Positions 35,632-45,548 are shown, counted from the first letter of the stretch. The stretch: DNA of 64,000 nt from UBA5448 sp045536965 (GCA_045536965.1 JAZSON010000032.1:1-64000); one strand, 5' to 3'. Made by a program: numbers and translations. Notes: generated by a model not told the origin, from the letters alone.

Positions 35632-36162
35632 TTATAAGTACAGTTCGATTTTACGAAAACTCTTTTGATCAAAGTTTTTTACATCGGGGATCTCATAACG
35701 GGCACCTTCGGCGTCCGAAATGACCAGTCGATCCTTGCCGACCTTCCATATGCTTCGATGGGTATCTTTGACCGAGAAAGAAACATTCCCCTGATTTGTG
35801 CGGCATTTCCAGAAAGAAAAGCCAAACCGTTCTTTGATGGAATCGATTTTTGTGATGATCGGCATATAATACCGCCGTTCAAGCGCCGAAAAGAGAAGCT
35901 TCCGGGTGTTAGCATCGAAAACAGCGATGTCATCGATGATGCCCAGTTCTTTTTGTTCGGTATCGAGCACGGAGATGAAGCGGTAGGGGTATTCAAAAGG
36001 AAAGGCGCGGTGCAACACAACCCGTTGCAGATCGATTTTGTCGACCCCTGTTTTTTCCATAAGAAGAAAACCGCCTTCCGAAAGCGAAAAACGACAGTTT
36101 TCTTGTGTTAATGGGGGGATGGACACGATTTGCGAGAGAAGTCCGTCTTGTGTGTGCTCCAT
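35632..36162 (-). CDS. DUF1854 family protein between two ABC exporters
   Basis: A 176-residue soluble protein. The pattern RVVLHRAFPFEYPYRFISVLD in core form (HRAFPFEYPYRFIS), KELGIIDDIAVFDANTRKLL shortened to ELGIIDDIAVFD, ERRYYMPIITKI and a C-terminal DAEGARYEIPD match DUF1854. Elsewhere that family is found beside ABC transporters linked to cyanophycin or related peptides. It has no membrane segment. AAGGAGG is 7 bases before the ATG. It sits between two exporter genes with gaps of 12 and 9 bases, so it is most likely an accessory subunit. Its biochemical role is not established in any system that I know of. Confidence 0.85.
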   Translation of the reverse strand: MEHTQDGLLSQIVSIPPLTQENCRFSLSEGGFLLMEKTGVDKIDLQRVVLHRAFPFEYPYRFISVLDTEQKELGIIDDIAVFDANTRKLLFSALERRYYMPIITKIDSIKERFGFSFWKCRTNQGNVSFSVKDTHRSIWKVGKDRLVISDAEGARYEIPDVKNFDQKSFRKIELYL

Positions 36163-36174
36163 AATTGGGCCTCC

Positions 36175-38646
36175 TTAAGCATCAATGCCGATGATTTTGA
36201 GTGCTTCGAGTTGCAACTTGTAAAGGTGTGCATAGACACCGTCTTTTTTGACCATCAGTTCGCGGTGGGTACCCGATTCCACCATTTTTCCATTGTCGAT
36301 GACGATGAGTTTGTCGGCATCGCGCAGGGTGGAAAGACGGTGAGCAATGATGAGTGTGGTCCTGCCTCGGGTAACTTCGGTGATGGCTTTTTGTATTTGC
36401 CGCTCGGTTTCGGTGTCCATGGCGGCGGTTGCCTCGTCTAAAATTAAAATGCGGGGATTTTTTAAAATGGCGCGTGCGATGGAAATTCGCTGCCGTTCAC
36501 CGCCCGAAAGCTCCTTGTATCCTTTGCCGATCAAGGTGTTATAACCGTCGGGATAGCGGATAATGAAGGAATGTGCAAAGGCCGTCTTGGCCGCTGTCAG
36601 CACTTCTTCTTCGCTTGCGTCGGGTTTGGCATACCGAATATTATCCATGATGCTGCCGCGGAAGAGATAGGTTTCCTGTGATACGATGGCGATAGAGTTG
36701 TGCAGTTGTTCAAAGGAGAGATCGCGAACATCCACGCCGTCGATGGTAATACTACCTTCCGACACATCGTAGAGTCGTGTCAAAAGATTGGCGAGGGTGG
36801 ATTTTCCCGCGCCGGTTTTGCCGACAATGCCGAGTGTTTGACCTGCCTCGACTTCGAAAGAGACGTTGTCAATGGTTTTTTTATCGCGGGAGTAGGAAAA
36901 ACCAACGTTTTCAAACTTGACATGACCTTCGATTTTTTCGAGGTGGGTGGGATTTTCGCTTTCGATGACATCGGGTATGGCATCTTGCACCTCAAAAAGA
37001 CGGTGAAGAGCATTGAGGCAATTGGTCAACGAGTCTGCCATTTGCGTCAATTGGTTGATGGGACCGAACAGCGAAGAAAGATAGGAGACGAACAACATCA
37101 AGGTGCCGTATTCCATGCGACCGCGCGCAACCTGCCAACCGCCGTAAAGCCAGACGATGTAGGAGCCTGAAAAAAGCATGAAATGGAAAAGGGGGAAGAT
37201 GGTGTTGCTCATTTTGGTCAGCTTCAGTCCGCTTTCGGCTTCGTCGTGACTGCGTTTCTCAAACCGCTCGAGTTCTTGTTTCTCTTTGGAGAAGGATTTC
37301 ACGATACGGATGCCCGAAAGCACGTCGGCAATTAAGCTGTGGAAAGAACGGGATTTTGAAAACTGACGAGCATGCATTTTTTTAAAAGCACGCAAGATCT
37401 TTCGGTAGACATACAGCAGGAGGGGAAGCGGTAAAACGGTGAGAAGCGTGAGCTTCCAATCCATGACAAACAGGACGGCAGCGATCCCCACAATCTCGAT
37501 GATGTGAATGATCATGTAGGGGAAGGCGTCGCAGAAAAACCAATACAAGGTGGTGGCATCGCTGTTTAACTGGGTCATCAGTCCGCCGGTCTGTCGACCT
37601 GTAAAGAAACTGAGGGAAAGCCGACCAAAAGAGGAAAAAATGATGCGTTTGAGATCATAAGTGACCCGAGCGCTGACACGGGCGTTGATCAGTTGGGTGC
37701 ACATGTTGACGACGGTCGATAACAAATTGGCGCCGACGATAATCAACATGATCTGCCCGATCTGCCCGAAATACTTACCGTTTTCAGCCAAGACCTCGTC
37801 ATAGAGGATTTTGGAACTGATGAACGGTGAAAGCAGATTGAGGGCAGAGGCGGCGACGATACAAAGAAATATCAATAAGATGTAAAATTTGTATTTCCCG
37901 AAAAAAGGGATCAATCGCCTGATCATTTGCATTTTATTCATGCAGGCGGGGCACACGCGGGAGCGAGGATCGGGATAAGGTTTTTTACACTTGGGACAAA
38001 CAGCCTCTTTTTCGTGCGGTTTTTCCTCGGGCATTTCCCCTGTTTGGGCAACGCTTTCCAAAATAGCGGCAAATTGCGTTACGACTTTTTTGACGCGGAA
38101 GGAAAAATCAAAGAGGGTAATGCGATCAAGACCGCGATTTTCTTCTTTGCCGAATGCAGCGAGGGGAACAGCGGACGGTCGTCCTTCACCTCCCGAGAAA
38201 TCACCGTTTCTTCGAGGGCCACCCATTCTGTGGGGCGGTCTGCCTGCCGCTCTTTCATCTTCGGGTGGGGGACGTACGGGACGGCGGCAGGATTCCCAAG
38301 GCTCATGCAACTTGTGAGAACTGCGGCGCGCAGTCAGCTTTCCGCTGCCGATATATTCTTCTGTGCGGAAGTCGCAAATTTCACGCAGCATGAAGTGGGT
38401 AAAACCCAGTTCGGTGTAGCCCACTCGTATGCGCGGTTGCAGAAAAGGAAGACGTTTTTTGGAACGAACGGTAGGCAAAAGGGTTAAAACGGCCACCTCG
38501 TCCTTGGTAACCACGGCATAGGCGTCACAAAGGGTGCCATTGTGATCCATGTCGGCGCAAACGCAGGCGAGTATAGTTTCGGGGAGGATGCCTTTGCCGC
38601 GGAATATATCTTTGACTGCTTGGGGAAGTCTTGACAGCTCTCGCAT
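36175..38646 (-). CDS. ABC exporter with N-terminal domain, proline/arginine-rich insert and zinc ribbon (first half-transporter)
   Basis: An 823-residue fused permease/ATPase. Residues 1-110 form a soluble domain. Residues 108-165 are a low-complexity Pro/Arg/Gly-rich insert that the partner lacks. A zinc ribbon has Cys217, 220, 232 and 235, and six membrane helices span about 250-545. The ATPase shows Walker A GKTGAGKST, Q-loop SIAIVSQETYLF, signature LSGGERQRISIARAI and LILDEATAAMD, all complete. It is the first gene of the operon, with promoter 38715-38743. Its ATG is 11 bases after AAGGAAAGG. It is probably the heterodimer partner of the exporter at 33376-35622. Confidence 0.92.
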   Translation of the reverse strand: MRELSRLPQAVKDIFRGKGILPETILACVCADMDHNGTLCDAYAVVTKDEVAVLTLLPTVRSKKRLPFLQPRIRVGYTELGFTHFMLREICDFRTEEYIGSGKLTARRSSHKLHEPWESCRRPVRPPPEDERAAGRPPHRMGGPRRNGDFSGGEGRPSAVPLAAFGKEENRGLDRITLFDFSFRVKKVVTQFAAILESVAQTGEMPEEKPHEKEAVCPKCKKPYPDPRSRVCPACMNKMQMIRRLIPFFGKYKFYILLIFLCIVAASALNLLSPFISSKILYDEVLAENGKYFGQIGQIMLIIVGANLLSTVVNMCTQLINARVSARVTYDLKRIIFSSFGRLSLSFFTGRQTGGLMTQLNSDATTLYWFFCDAFPYMIIHIIEIVGIAAVLFVMDWKLTLLTVLPLPLLLYVYRKILRAFKKMHARQFSKSRSFHSLIADVLSGIRIVKSFSKEKQELERFEKRSHDEAESGLKLTKMSNTIFPLFHFMLFSGSYIVWLYGGWQVARGRMEYGTLMLFVSYLSSLFGPINQLTQMADSLTNCLNALHRLFEVQDAIPDVIESENPTHLEKIEGHVKFENVGFSYSRDKKTIDNVSFEVEAGQTLGIVGKTGAGKSTLANLLTRLYDVSEGSITIDGVDVRDLSFEQLHNSIAIVSQETYLFRGSIMDNIRYAKPDASEEEVLTAAKTAFAHSFIIRYPDGYNTLIGKGYKELSGGERQRISIARAILKNPRILILDEATAAMDTETERQIQKAITEVTRGRTTLIIAHRLSTLRDADKLIVIDNGKMVESGTHRELMVKKDGVYAHLYKLQLEALKIIGIDA

Positions 38647-38714
38647 TCTCGTTCACGCCTTTCCTTGATATTTTTGCCGACTGATATGTGATTAATTAAA
38701 TAATACCAATATGC

Positions 38715-38743
38715 ATTGTATCATAAATCATATGTTTTTGCAA
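38715..38743 (-). promoter_or_regulatory. Promoter of the ABC/DUF1854/ABC operon
   Basis: On the minus strand, TTGCAA (38743-38738), 17 bases, and TACAAT (38720-38715) with an extended TGA before the -10, 68 bases before the exporter ATG. Confidence 0.7.
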
Positions 38744-38777
38744 CAAAAAAGCGTATTTTGTGTGGCGCGGATAATAA

Positions 38778-38999
38778 ATAACACACCACAGCGCCGACGG
38801 TTATGATGGGAAATCTGTTTTTGATCAAAATGGAAAACTTGTTCTTGTGCCTTACGGTGGGTACTACGGAGAGGGCGGTGAATGGAGATACAGCTGTCAA
38901 TTTGACTTGGGCGAGGGAAAAGATTTGGCTGTTCAAATTCATCGGAAGTGTCGGATGAAGCTAAAAATAAAGCAGAATAAGCCAAACGGGCAAAAATGA
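38778..38999 (+). pseudogene. Truncated reading frame, possible C-terminal gene remnant
   Basis: A 73-codon frame is open between a TAA at 38775-38777 and a TGA at 38997-38999, but it has no start codon or ribosome binding site near its beginning. The translation has coding-like content (for example DGKSVFDQNGKLV, PYGGYYGEGGEWRY) and a basic end (KIKQNKPNGQK). Its TGA lies 5 bases before a strong terminator, as a real gene end would. I read it as the 3' remnant of a gene whose 5' part was deleted. Family unknown; chance openness cannot be excluded. Confidence 0.4.
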
Positions 39000-39003
39000 A
39001 ACA

Positions 39004-39042
39004 CGCGGGTATCCTTTTCGGATACCCGCGTTTCTCTTGTTT
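39004..39042. terminator. Bidirectional terminator after polC
   Basis: A perfect 11-base stem (39004-39014 with 39020-39030) has a TTTTC loop, then a T-rich tract. The other strand also ends in a T-rich tract, so it can end the polC operon (stop at 39086) as well as the plus-strand remnant. Confidence 0.8.
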
Positions 39043-39085
39043 ACGAAAACCACTGGCTAAAAGCGAGAGGCGTTCAAGGGGAAAA

Positions 39086-42000
39086 TCAAAAGAGGGTCAT
39101 TTGGTTGGTTTCGGGAAGAGATGCGAGGATGCCGTTTTTCTGCATGGTCTCAATGACGGTTTTGGATAGACCTGCTTTTAAGCGCAGATCCTCTACGCTG
39201 CGGATGTCCTCGGGGTTTTTCATGGCGAGGGCAATATTCTGCGCGGCGATACCGCCAAGACCGGGCAGGCATCCAAAGGGAAGGCGCATCTGACCGTCTT
39301 CGGGCAAAAAGACAGCGGCATCCGATCTTTCCAGATCGATGGGCAGAACCTTCAGTCCGCGCGCCAAAAATTCCAAAAAGATCTGCATGGTGGTATAGGT
39401 ATCCTTGTCCTTTTGGGAGGCGTCGGGCTTTTCTTTGAGTTCGCGCAATGCTCGACGGAGGTTGCTTTGTCCCATCATTGCCATTTCACCGTTAAAACTG
39501 TCCAGATTGATGGTGAAAAAGCAGGCGTAAAATTCAAGGGGATAGTAAACCTTGAACCAAGCAAGCCGCAATGCTGAAATGACGTATGCAGCGGCATGAG
39601 CTTTTGGGAACATATACTGGATCTTGCGGCAGGATTCAATATACCACTCGGGAACGTTGTGCTCCCGCATGACCGCTTCCTGCTCGGGTGTGAGTTGCTT
39701 GTTCTTTTTGCGCACCGTTTCCATGATCTTAAAGGAAACGTCGGAGGGGAGTCCGCGGTGCATCAGATATACCATGATGTTATCACGGGTACCGATAACC
39801 TCCGAAATGGTACAGGTGCCGTTTTTGACCAGATCCTGCGCGTTGCCCAGCCACACGTTCGTACCGTGGGACAGACCCGAGATCTGCAACAGGTCGGAGA
39901 AGCATTTGGGCTGAGAATCGATGAGCATCTGACGGGTAAACGAGGTGCCGAATTCGGGGAGTCCGAGGGTGCCCGTTTCACTGTCGATGGCATCGGGGGT
40001 GACGCCGAGCGCCTCGGTGGAGGTGAACAGTGACATGACCTGCGGGTCGCTCATGGGGACCGAAAGAATATCCATGCCTGTGAAGCGCTCGAGCAGCTTA
40101 TATTTGGTGGGAACATCGTGTCCGAGTATATCGAGCTTTAATATGGTGTCGTGGAGATACTCGAATGCAAAGTGGGTGGTGACCGTTTCGGAGGAAGCAT
40201 CGTCGGCGGGGTGCTGAACGGGGGTGAAATCGTAAATATCCTTGTCGCGCGGCACGACGATGATGCCGCCGGGGTGCTGCCCCGTGGTCTTTTTGACCTT
40301 GGCACAGCCGGCGATCAGCCGTTCGGTATGGGCGCGGTTGATGGTATAGCCCTTATCGTCGAGATAATGCTTGACGTAGCCGTACGCTGTGCGGTCGGCA
40401 AGGGTGGAGATGGTGCCTGCGCGGAACACGTTTTCGGCACCGAATAAAACCTCGGTGTATTTGTGGGCGGCACCCTGCACGTCACCCGAGAAGTTTAAGT
40501 CTATATCGGGGGTCTTATCACCTTTGAAGCCAAGGAAGGTCTCAAAGGGGATGTCGTGACCGTCGCGTATGTATTCAGCGCCGCAGTCGGGACAGCTTTT
40601 GGGCGGCAGGTCAAAGCCCGAGCCGACCGAGCCGTCGGTAAAGAATTCGGACTTTTTGCATTTGGGGCAGAGGTAATAGGGGGGGAGCGGGTTGACCTCG
40701 GAAATGCCTGCCATGGTCGCGACAAAAGAGGAACCGACCGAGCCACGCGAACCGACCAGATAACCGTCCTGCTCGCTTTTTTGTACCAAGCGACGAGCAA
40801 TGATGTAAAGAACAGCAAAACCGTGCTTGATGATGGCGGTCAATTCGCGATCAAGCCGCACTTTGACCACCTCGGGGATGGGATCGCCGTAGAGTTCTTT
40901 GGCTCTGTCGTAGCAACAAGCTTCCAATTCTTCTTCCGAACCCTCCATTTTCGGAGGATAGAAGCCTTCGGGGATCGGGCGGATGTTTTCCACGCGGTCT
41001 GCGATTTCGCGGGTGTTTGTGACAACAACGCGGTAGGCATCTTCGGGAGAAAGATAGGAAAATTCATCCAGCATTTCTTTGGTGGTGCGCATATACAGAC
41101 CTGTTTCACGATCGGCATCACTGAATTTTTGACCGTGCAAAAGAATCTGGCGGTAAATTTCATCGTGTTTATTGAGAAAATGCACGTCCCCCGTGGCAAC
41201 GCAGGGTTTTTGAAGTTTATCTGCAAGCCTTAAAATGGTGCGGTTGATGTCTCTCAGACGTTCAAAATCTGCCACGGTGCCTTCATCTACCATGAAGGCG
41301 TTATTACAAAGAGGTTGGATTTCCAAATAGTCGTAATAGCGGGCGATGCGTTCAATATCGGCGCTGGGTTTGCCCTCCAAAATGGCGTGATAAAGCTCAC
41401 CCGCTTCGCAGGCAGAGCCGACGATCAGACCATCCCGATGGGCATCGAGCATGGATTTTGGAATGCGGGGATGGCGGCTGTAATAATCCAAATAAGAGGC
41501 GGAAACCAGTTTATACAGATTTTTAAGACCCACCTGATTTTGTACGAGCAAAATAATGTGGTAAGATTTCAGCTTTTTGGGGTCGGCGTTTTCGCTCATG
41601 GAACGGTTAAGAGAAATAAAATCGGTGACGCCTTCCTCGCGCAGACGGTGGCACATGCAGGTAAAGATCCTGCCGAGTGCTTCGGCATCGTCGGTCGCGC
41701 GGTGATGGTTGAACTTTTCGAGATGATAATATTCGGTGATGGTGTCCAGCTTGTGGCGCTTCAAGTCGGGGTTAACGTAGCGGGACAGAGCGACGGTATC
41801 GAGATAGGTGTTTTTGAAGGGATAACCGTTGTCCTCGCAGACCTTGCGGATAAAGCCGGTATCAAAGGAGGCGTTGTGGGCAATGAGCACGCGGTCGCCG
41901 CAAAAATCAAGGAAATCCTTGACGGCTTCGGCGGGTGTGGGCGCGCCCTTGACCATCTCATCGGTGATGCCCGTGATGGACACGATGTTTTCGGGGATGG

Positions 42001-43435
42001 GGTGTCCCGGATCGACAAAAGTAGAAAAGGTGTTCAAAATCTCGCCGTTTTTATAAATCACGGCGCCGATCTCGGTGATGGCGCAGGAGAGGGGAGAAAG
42101 CCCCGTGGTTTCCAAGTCGAAAATGACGAATTCGTCTTTATCAAAGACGGCGTTATCCTCGCCGAAAACGGCGCGCGCTTCGTCATTGACAAAATATCCT
42201 TCCAATCCGTAAATGACCTTCATGCCGAGTTTTTCGGCGGTCAACATAGCGCGGGGAAACCCTTGGAGATTGCCGTGGTCGGTGATGGCGACGGCGGAAT
42301 GCCCCCACGCGTGTGCGCGGCGGACGGCTTCTTCGGGAGGGATGACCGAGTCCATGGAGGACATCTGGGTATGCAAATGCAGCTCCACACGTTTTTCCTC
42401 GGCATCGTCGGTGGGATGAATACGCTTGATCTTATATACGTTGGTGGGCTTTACGACCAGCTCGTTTTCAAACGAGTCAACCTGCGGTATGCCCTCCACC
42501 AGCAGTGCGGTGCCGTCACCGACGTTGGCAAGGGGGGCGTCGGGCTCAACGCCCGCAAACAGCTTGACGAGAATGGACGAAACGTCGTCGGTCATCATCA
42601 TGGTGATGCGGACCTTGTCGCCCGTTTTGTTTTCCCGATTGTCGCACTTAAATACCTCGCCGCAGAAAAAGCATCTGCCTTCTTCTTGGGTGATGTGGCC
42701 GATAGAAACGATGGATTCAGCCTTTACGGTACGGCGGGATTTGCCGAAAATCAAATTCTGTTCGCCGATGTCAAAGGTCATTTTGCCGACGTTCACCAGC
42801 GTGGGGGTATTTTCGTTTACTTGCGCATCGGCTACATCGTCGGTTAATGCTGTGTGGATTTCACTAACGCTCGGTTTTTCCTCTTTTGGAGGCGGCGGTT
42901 CTATGTGCATGGTCGCCACGCCGTTTTCACGGAAATATTTTTCGGCATCGAAGGTGCCGTTGGCTTGTATTTCCACTTTGACAGTAAGTCCGAATTCGGT
43001 GTGGATGATGTCGGATAAAATATCTTCACATCCCGCATCGTGGGGAAGTTTTTCCAAGGGGTTGGCAAGACGGATGGTGAACAGATGCTTATCGGCGTCA
43101 TACACGGCGGTGCTGCCTGTGAAAAAGCCGTTTGCCACGGCAGTGCGTCGTTTGAGTTCGAAGATAAGTTGGGGCAGATAGGCACTTGAAAAAAGTTCGG
43201 CTTTATAATGGGGGACAATATAACAGTCGGTGAGCTTATAAAGAGCGCACAGGTCCTTTTCGATTTCATAAAGCAGGGCTTTGTCTGCCGTTTTTTCTAG
43301 TTCAAAAGTGATCATCATGCGGCGTTTTTCGGTGTCACAAGAAATAGTATAACCGCATAAGGAAAGGAGGAGCGCTTTTTGTTCGCCCTCCGGATGATAT
43401 GTATGGAATTTTTCCAGAAACGGTTTTTGTGCCAT
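39086..43435 (-). CDS. polC: DNA polymerase III alpha subunit, PolC type
   Basis: The replicative polymerase of low-GC Gram-positive bacteria, with built-in proofreading. The 1449 residues show the Firmicutes domain order: an N-terminal domain, an OB fold (about 220-345), and a PHP domain beginning ELHLHTQMSSMDSV. A DEDDh exonuclease is inserted in it (FVIFDLETTGLS, HNASFDTGF, HRATDDAEAL). The rest of PHP, the palm with PDIDLNFSGD, and a zinc-finger CPKCKKSEFFTD with CPDCGAEY follow. AAGGA lies about 11 bases before the ATG. One base separates it from ispG, so it ends the pyrH-polC operon. Length and motifs are normal. Confidence 0.97.
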   Translation of the reverse strand: MAQKPFLEKFHTYHPEGEQKALLLSLCGYTISCDTEKRRMMITFELEKTADKALLYEIEKDLCALYKLTDCYIVPHYKAELFSSAYLPQLIFELKRRTAVANGFFTGSTAVYDADKHLFTIRLANPLEKLPHDAGCEDILSDIIHTEFGLTVKVEIQANGTFDAEKYFRENGVATMHIEPPPPKEEKPSVSEIHTALTDDVADAQVNENTPTLVNVGKMTFDIGEQNLIFGKSRRTVKAESIVSIGHITQEEGRCFFCGEVFKCDNRENKTGDKVRITMMMTDDVSSILVKLFAGVEPDAPLANVGDGTALLVEGIPQVDSFENELVVKPTNVYKIKRIHPTDDAEEKRVELHLHTQMSSMDSVIPPEEAVRRAHAWGHSAVAITDHGNLQGFPRAMLTAEKLGMKVIYGLEGYFVNDEARAVFGEDNAVFDKDEFVIFDLETTGLSPLSCAITEIGAVIYKNGEILNTFSTFVDPGHPIPENIVSITGITDEMVKGAPTPAEAVKDFLDFCGDRVLIAHNASFDTGFIRKVCEDNGYPFKNTYLDTVALSRYVNPDLKRHKLDTITEYYHLEKFNHHRATDDAEALGRIFTCMCHRLREEGVTDFISLNRSMSENADPKKLKSYHIILLVQNQVGLKNLYKLVSASYLDYYSRHPRIPKSMLDAHRDGLIVGSACEAGELYHAILEGKPSADIERIARYYDYLEIQPLCNNAFMVDEGTVADFERLRDINRTILRLADKLQKPCVATGDVHFLNKHDEIYRQILLHGQKFSDADRETGLYMRTTKEMLDEFSYLSPEDAYRVVVTNTREIADRVENIRPIPEGFYPPKMEGSEEELEACCYDRAKELYGDPIPEVVKVRLDRELTAIIKHGFAVLYIIARRLVQKSEQDGYLVGSRGSVGSSFVATMAGISEVNPLPPYYLCPKCKKSEFFTDGSVGSGFDLPPKSCPDCGAEYIRDGHDIPFETFLGFKGDKTPDIDLNFSGDVQGAAHKYTEVLFGAENVFRAGTISTLADRTAYGYVKHYLDDKGYTINRAHTERLIAGCAKVKKTTGQHPGGIIVVPRDKDIYDFTPVQHPADDASSETVTTHFAFEYLHDTILKLDILGHDVPTKYKLLERFTGMDILSVPMSDPQVMSLFTSTEALGVTPDAIDSETGTLGLPEFGTSFTRQMLIDSQPKCFSDLLQISGLSHGTNVWLGNAQDLVKNGTCTISEVIGTRDNIMVYLMHRGLPSDVSFKIMETVRKKNKQLTPEQEAVMREHNVPEWYIESCRKIQYMFPKAHAAAYVISALRLAWFKVYYPLEFYACFFTINLDSFNGEMAMMGQSNLRRALRELKEKPDASQKDKDTYTTMQIFLEFLARGLKVLPIDLERSDAAVFLPEDGQMRLPFGCLPGLGGIAAQNIALAMKNPEDIRSVEDLRLKAGLSKTVIETMQKNGILASLPETNQMTLF

Positions 43436-43436
43436 G

Positions 43437-44498
43437 TTAAATCAAATCCTTTTTGATTTCTCCGAGCAATCGGGAGACAATGACTTCTTCGGGGATTTTT
43501 TCGATGATTTTTCCCTTGCGGAACAGAAGTGCTTCTCCCTTTCCGCCTGCAATGCCGATATCGGCATCTCGCGCTTCACCGGGTCCGTTGACAGCGCATC
43601 CCATGACGGCAACTTTATAACGGGCGGGGGAGGTGATGCCTTCTTTTTCGATGGCATCTTGCAGTGCGTGTACCATGGGGATCAGATCGATGTTTGTGCG
43701 ACCGCAGGTGGGACAAGAGACCACCTCGATGCCTTCGCGCAGGCAACAGACGGCAAGCAGATCTTTGGCGGCCGCAACCTCTTGTTCTACGGGAGCGGTT
43801 AAAGAAACACGAATAGTATCACCAATTCCGTCGCAGAGAAGGGAACCGATGCCGACTGCCGATTTTACGATTCCCATGCGCGGAGTGCCCGCTTCGGTGA
43901 CACCGATGTGGAGGGGATAAGATGTTTTTTCGGCTAAAATGCGATTGGCGGCGATGGTGGCGGGCGCGGAAGAGGATTTGACCGAAAGTACGATGTCGGA
44001 AAAATCGAATTTTTCCAGCAATGCGGCATGATACAGCGCGGATTCTGCCAGTGCTGCAGGGGTAGCTCCTCCGTGTTTTGCCAAAATATGCTTTTCGAGA
44101 GAACCGCTGTTGACACCGATGCGAATGGGGATGTTTTTGCAACGGCAGGCATTGACCACTTGGCGTATTCCTTCGTCAGAACCGATATTGCCCGGATTGA
44201 TGCGAATTTTATCCACGCCTGCAGACGCGGCTTCTACGGCGAGACGGGCGCTGAAATGAATGTCGGCGACAAGGGGCATAGTGGTGTTTTCGCGGATTTT
44301 ACCGATGGCGGCTACCGCTTCATCGTCGGGAACAGTGAAACGCACGATGTCGCATCCTGCCAGCTCCAAACGACGGATTTGCGCAAGTGTCTGCTCGACA
44401 TCGGCTGTTTTGCTGTTGGTCATCGACTGGATGGCAATGGGATATCCGCCGCCAATGATCACTTTTCCGATTTTAACCGCTTTGGTGGAATGGGCCAT
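43437..44498 (-). CDS. ispG: 4-hydroxy-3-methylbut-2-enyl diphosphate synthase
   Basis: The [4Fe-4S] enzyme of the MEP pathway that makes HMBPP from MEcPP. The 353 residues are the short bacterial form. It begins VIIGGGYPIAIQSMTNSKT (core IQSMTNSKT). The barrel motifs ELAGCDIVRFTVPD and IRINPGNIG are present, and cluster cysteines occur in SCPTCGR and a late MGCAVNGPGEA. AGGAG lies 6 bases before the ATG. It is cytoplasmic and works after Dxr, encoded two genes upstream. Confidence 0.96.
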   Translation of the reverse strand: MAHSTKAVKIGKVIIGGGYPIAIQSMTNSKTADVEQTLAQIRRLELAGCDIVRFTVPDDEAVAAIGKIRENTTMPLVADIHFSARLAVEAASAGVDKIRINPGNIGSDEGIRQVVNACRCKNIPIRIGVNSGSLEKHILAKHGGATPAALAESALYHAALLEKFDFSDIVLSVKSSSAPATIAANRILAEKTSYPLHIGVTEAGTPRMGIVKSAVGIGSLLCDGIGDTIRVSLTAPVEQEVAAAKDLLAVCCLREGIEVVSCPTCGRTNIDLIPMVHALQDAIEKEGITSPARYKVAVMGCAVNGPGEARDADIGIAGGKGEALLFRKGKIIEKIPEEVIVSRLLGEIKKDLI

Positions 44499-44507
44499 GG
44501 TATTCTC

Positions 44508-45548
44508 CTATCGAAACAAATCTACAATATCAAAAACACTGATGACGATAATGAGGCCGAGAAGGAGCGCCAAGCCGATAAAATGCACAATGGCTTCTTT
44601 TTCGGGTTTGATCTTCTTGCGGCGAATGGCCTCGATGAGAACAAATAGGATGCGTCCGCCATCAAGCGCGGGGAGGGGGAGCAGATTGACAACGCCTAAA
44701 TTGATGCTGATCAAAACAAAGAGGGTGGGCAGATAGGAAAGTCCGTTTTCGGTTTGCACGGTGTCTCCGATGACTTCAACGACACCGACGGGCCCCGATA
44801 CTGCTTCCATGCCGTAGCGGCCGCTGATTAAATCAAAAAGTCCTTCGTAGACCCACTTTACATACGAGAAAGATTGATAAAAGGTTTGTTTGACAACGTT
44901 TGAAAAAGTTTTTTCCAAACGGTAGACCCGGAAGTCCACGGTGCCGCCGACTACACCGTCCTGCACGGCGGTGGGAAAGACGACATCTTCGACTACCAGT
45001 GTTTTTCCATTTCGAATGACGGTGACATCGATGGGTTCTATGCCGTCGTGGACAACGGCGTAAGCCAGTTCTGTCCAAATATGAATATCACGGTCGCCCA
45101 ACTTGATGATGGTATCCCCCGGCATAAGACCTGTTTCTTGAGAAGAGACGACCCCTTCTTTGGGTTCGGTAAAGTCATAAATGGTGGTGGAACCATAAAA
45201 ACTTTGGGTGGATACGACAATCGCCATCACGATGAACGCTGTGATGATATTGGTCAGAGCACCCGCGAGCAAGACGATGAGGCGTTGCCACCAAGGACGG
45301 CTGTTAAAGGCGTGTTCATCTTCCGAATCTTCGTTTTCGCCTTTCATGGCGGTAAAGCCGCCGATAGGGAAAAGGCGCCACGAATACACCGTGCCGCTTT
45401 TTTTGCTTTTATGTGACAGGATCTTCGGTCCCATGCCGATGGCGAATTCTTCCACGGTTACATGGCAGCATCGCGCGGCAACAAAATGACCCAGTTCGTG
45501 CAAAAAAATCATGAGAGAGAATACGAGAAGAGCAATGATAATACCCAA
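44508..45548 (-). CDS. rseP: Site-2 intramembrane metalloprotease RseP
   Basis: A 346-residue membrane zinc protease. The active site HELGH lies at residues 17-21 in the first helix, and a PDZ domain spans about 120-200. The second metal motif, in LPLPALDGGRILF, is near the C-terminus. Such enzymes cut anti-sigma factors and remnant signal peptides inside the membrane. No in-frame ATG is near the start: the TTG at 45548 has GGAGG 8 bases upstream and gives MGIIIALLVF, the family start. It lies between dxr and ispG, as in many Firmicutes. Confidence 0.94.
   Translation of the reverse strand: MGIIIALLVFSLMIFLHELGHFVAARCCHVTVEEFAIGMGPKILSHKSKKSGTVYSWRLFPIGGFTAMKGENEDSEDEHAFNSRPWWQRLIVLLAGALTNIITAFIVMAIVVSTQSFYGSTTIYDFTEPKEGVVSSQETGLMPGDTIIKLGDRDIHIWTELAYAVVHDGIEPIDVTVIRNGKTLVVEDVVFPTAVQDGVVGGTVDFRVYRLEKTFSNVVKQTFYQSFSYVKWVYEGLFDLISGRYGMEAVSGPVGVVEVIGDTVQTENGLSYLPTLFVLISINLGVVNLLPLPALDGGRILFVLIEAIRRKKIKPEKEAIVHFIGLALLLGLIIVISVFDIVDLFR

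Larger units (their letters stand above)
38647..39085. other. Intergenic region between the ABC operon and polC
   Basis: 439 bases. It holds the ABC-operon promoter (38715-38743), a truncated plus-strand reading frame (38778-38999) and a terminator (39004-39042). I see nothing else. Confidence 0.6.

Noticed and set aside
41315..42847. A 510-codon plus-strand open frame opposite polC
   Set aside because: It is an antisense shadow of the exonuclease and PHP region of polC. Codon bias of the true gene keeps it open.
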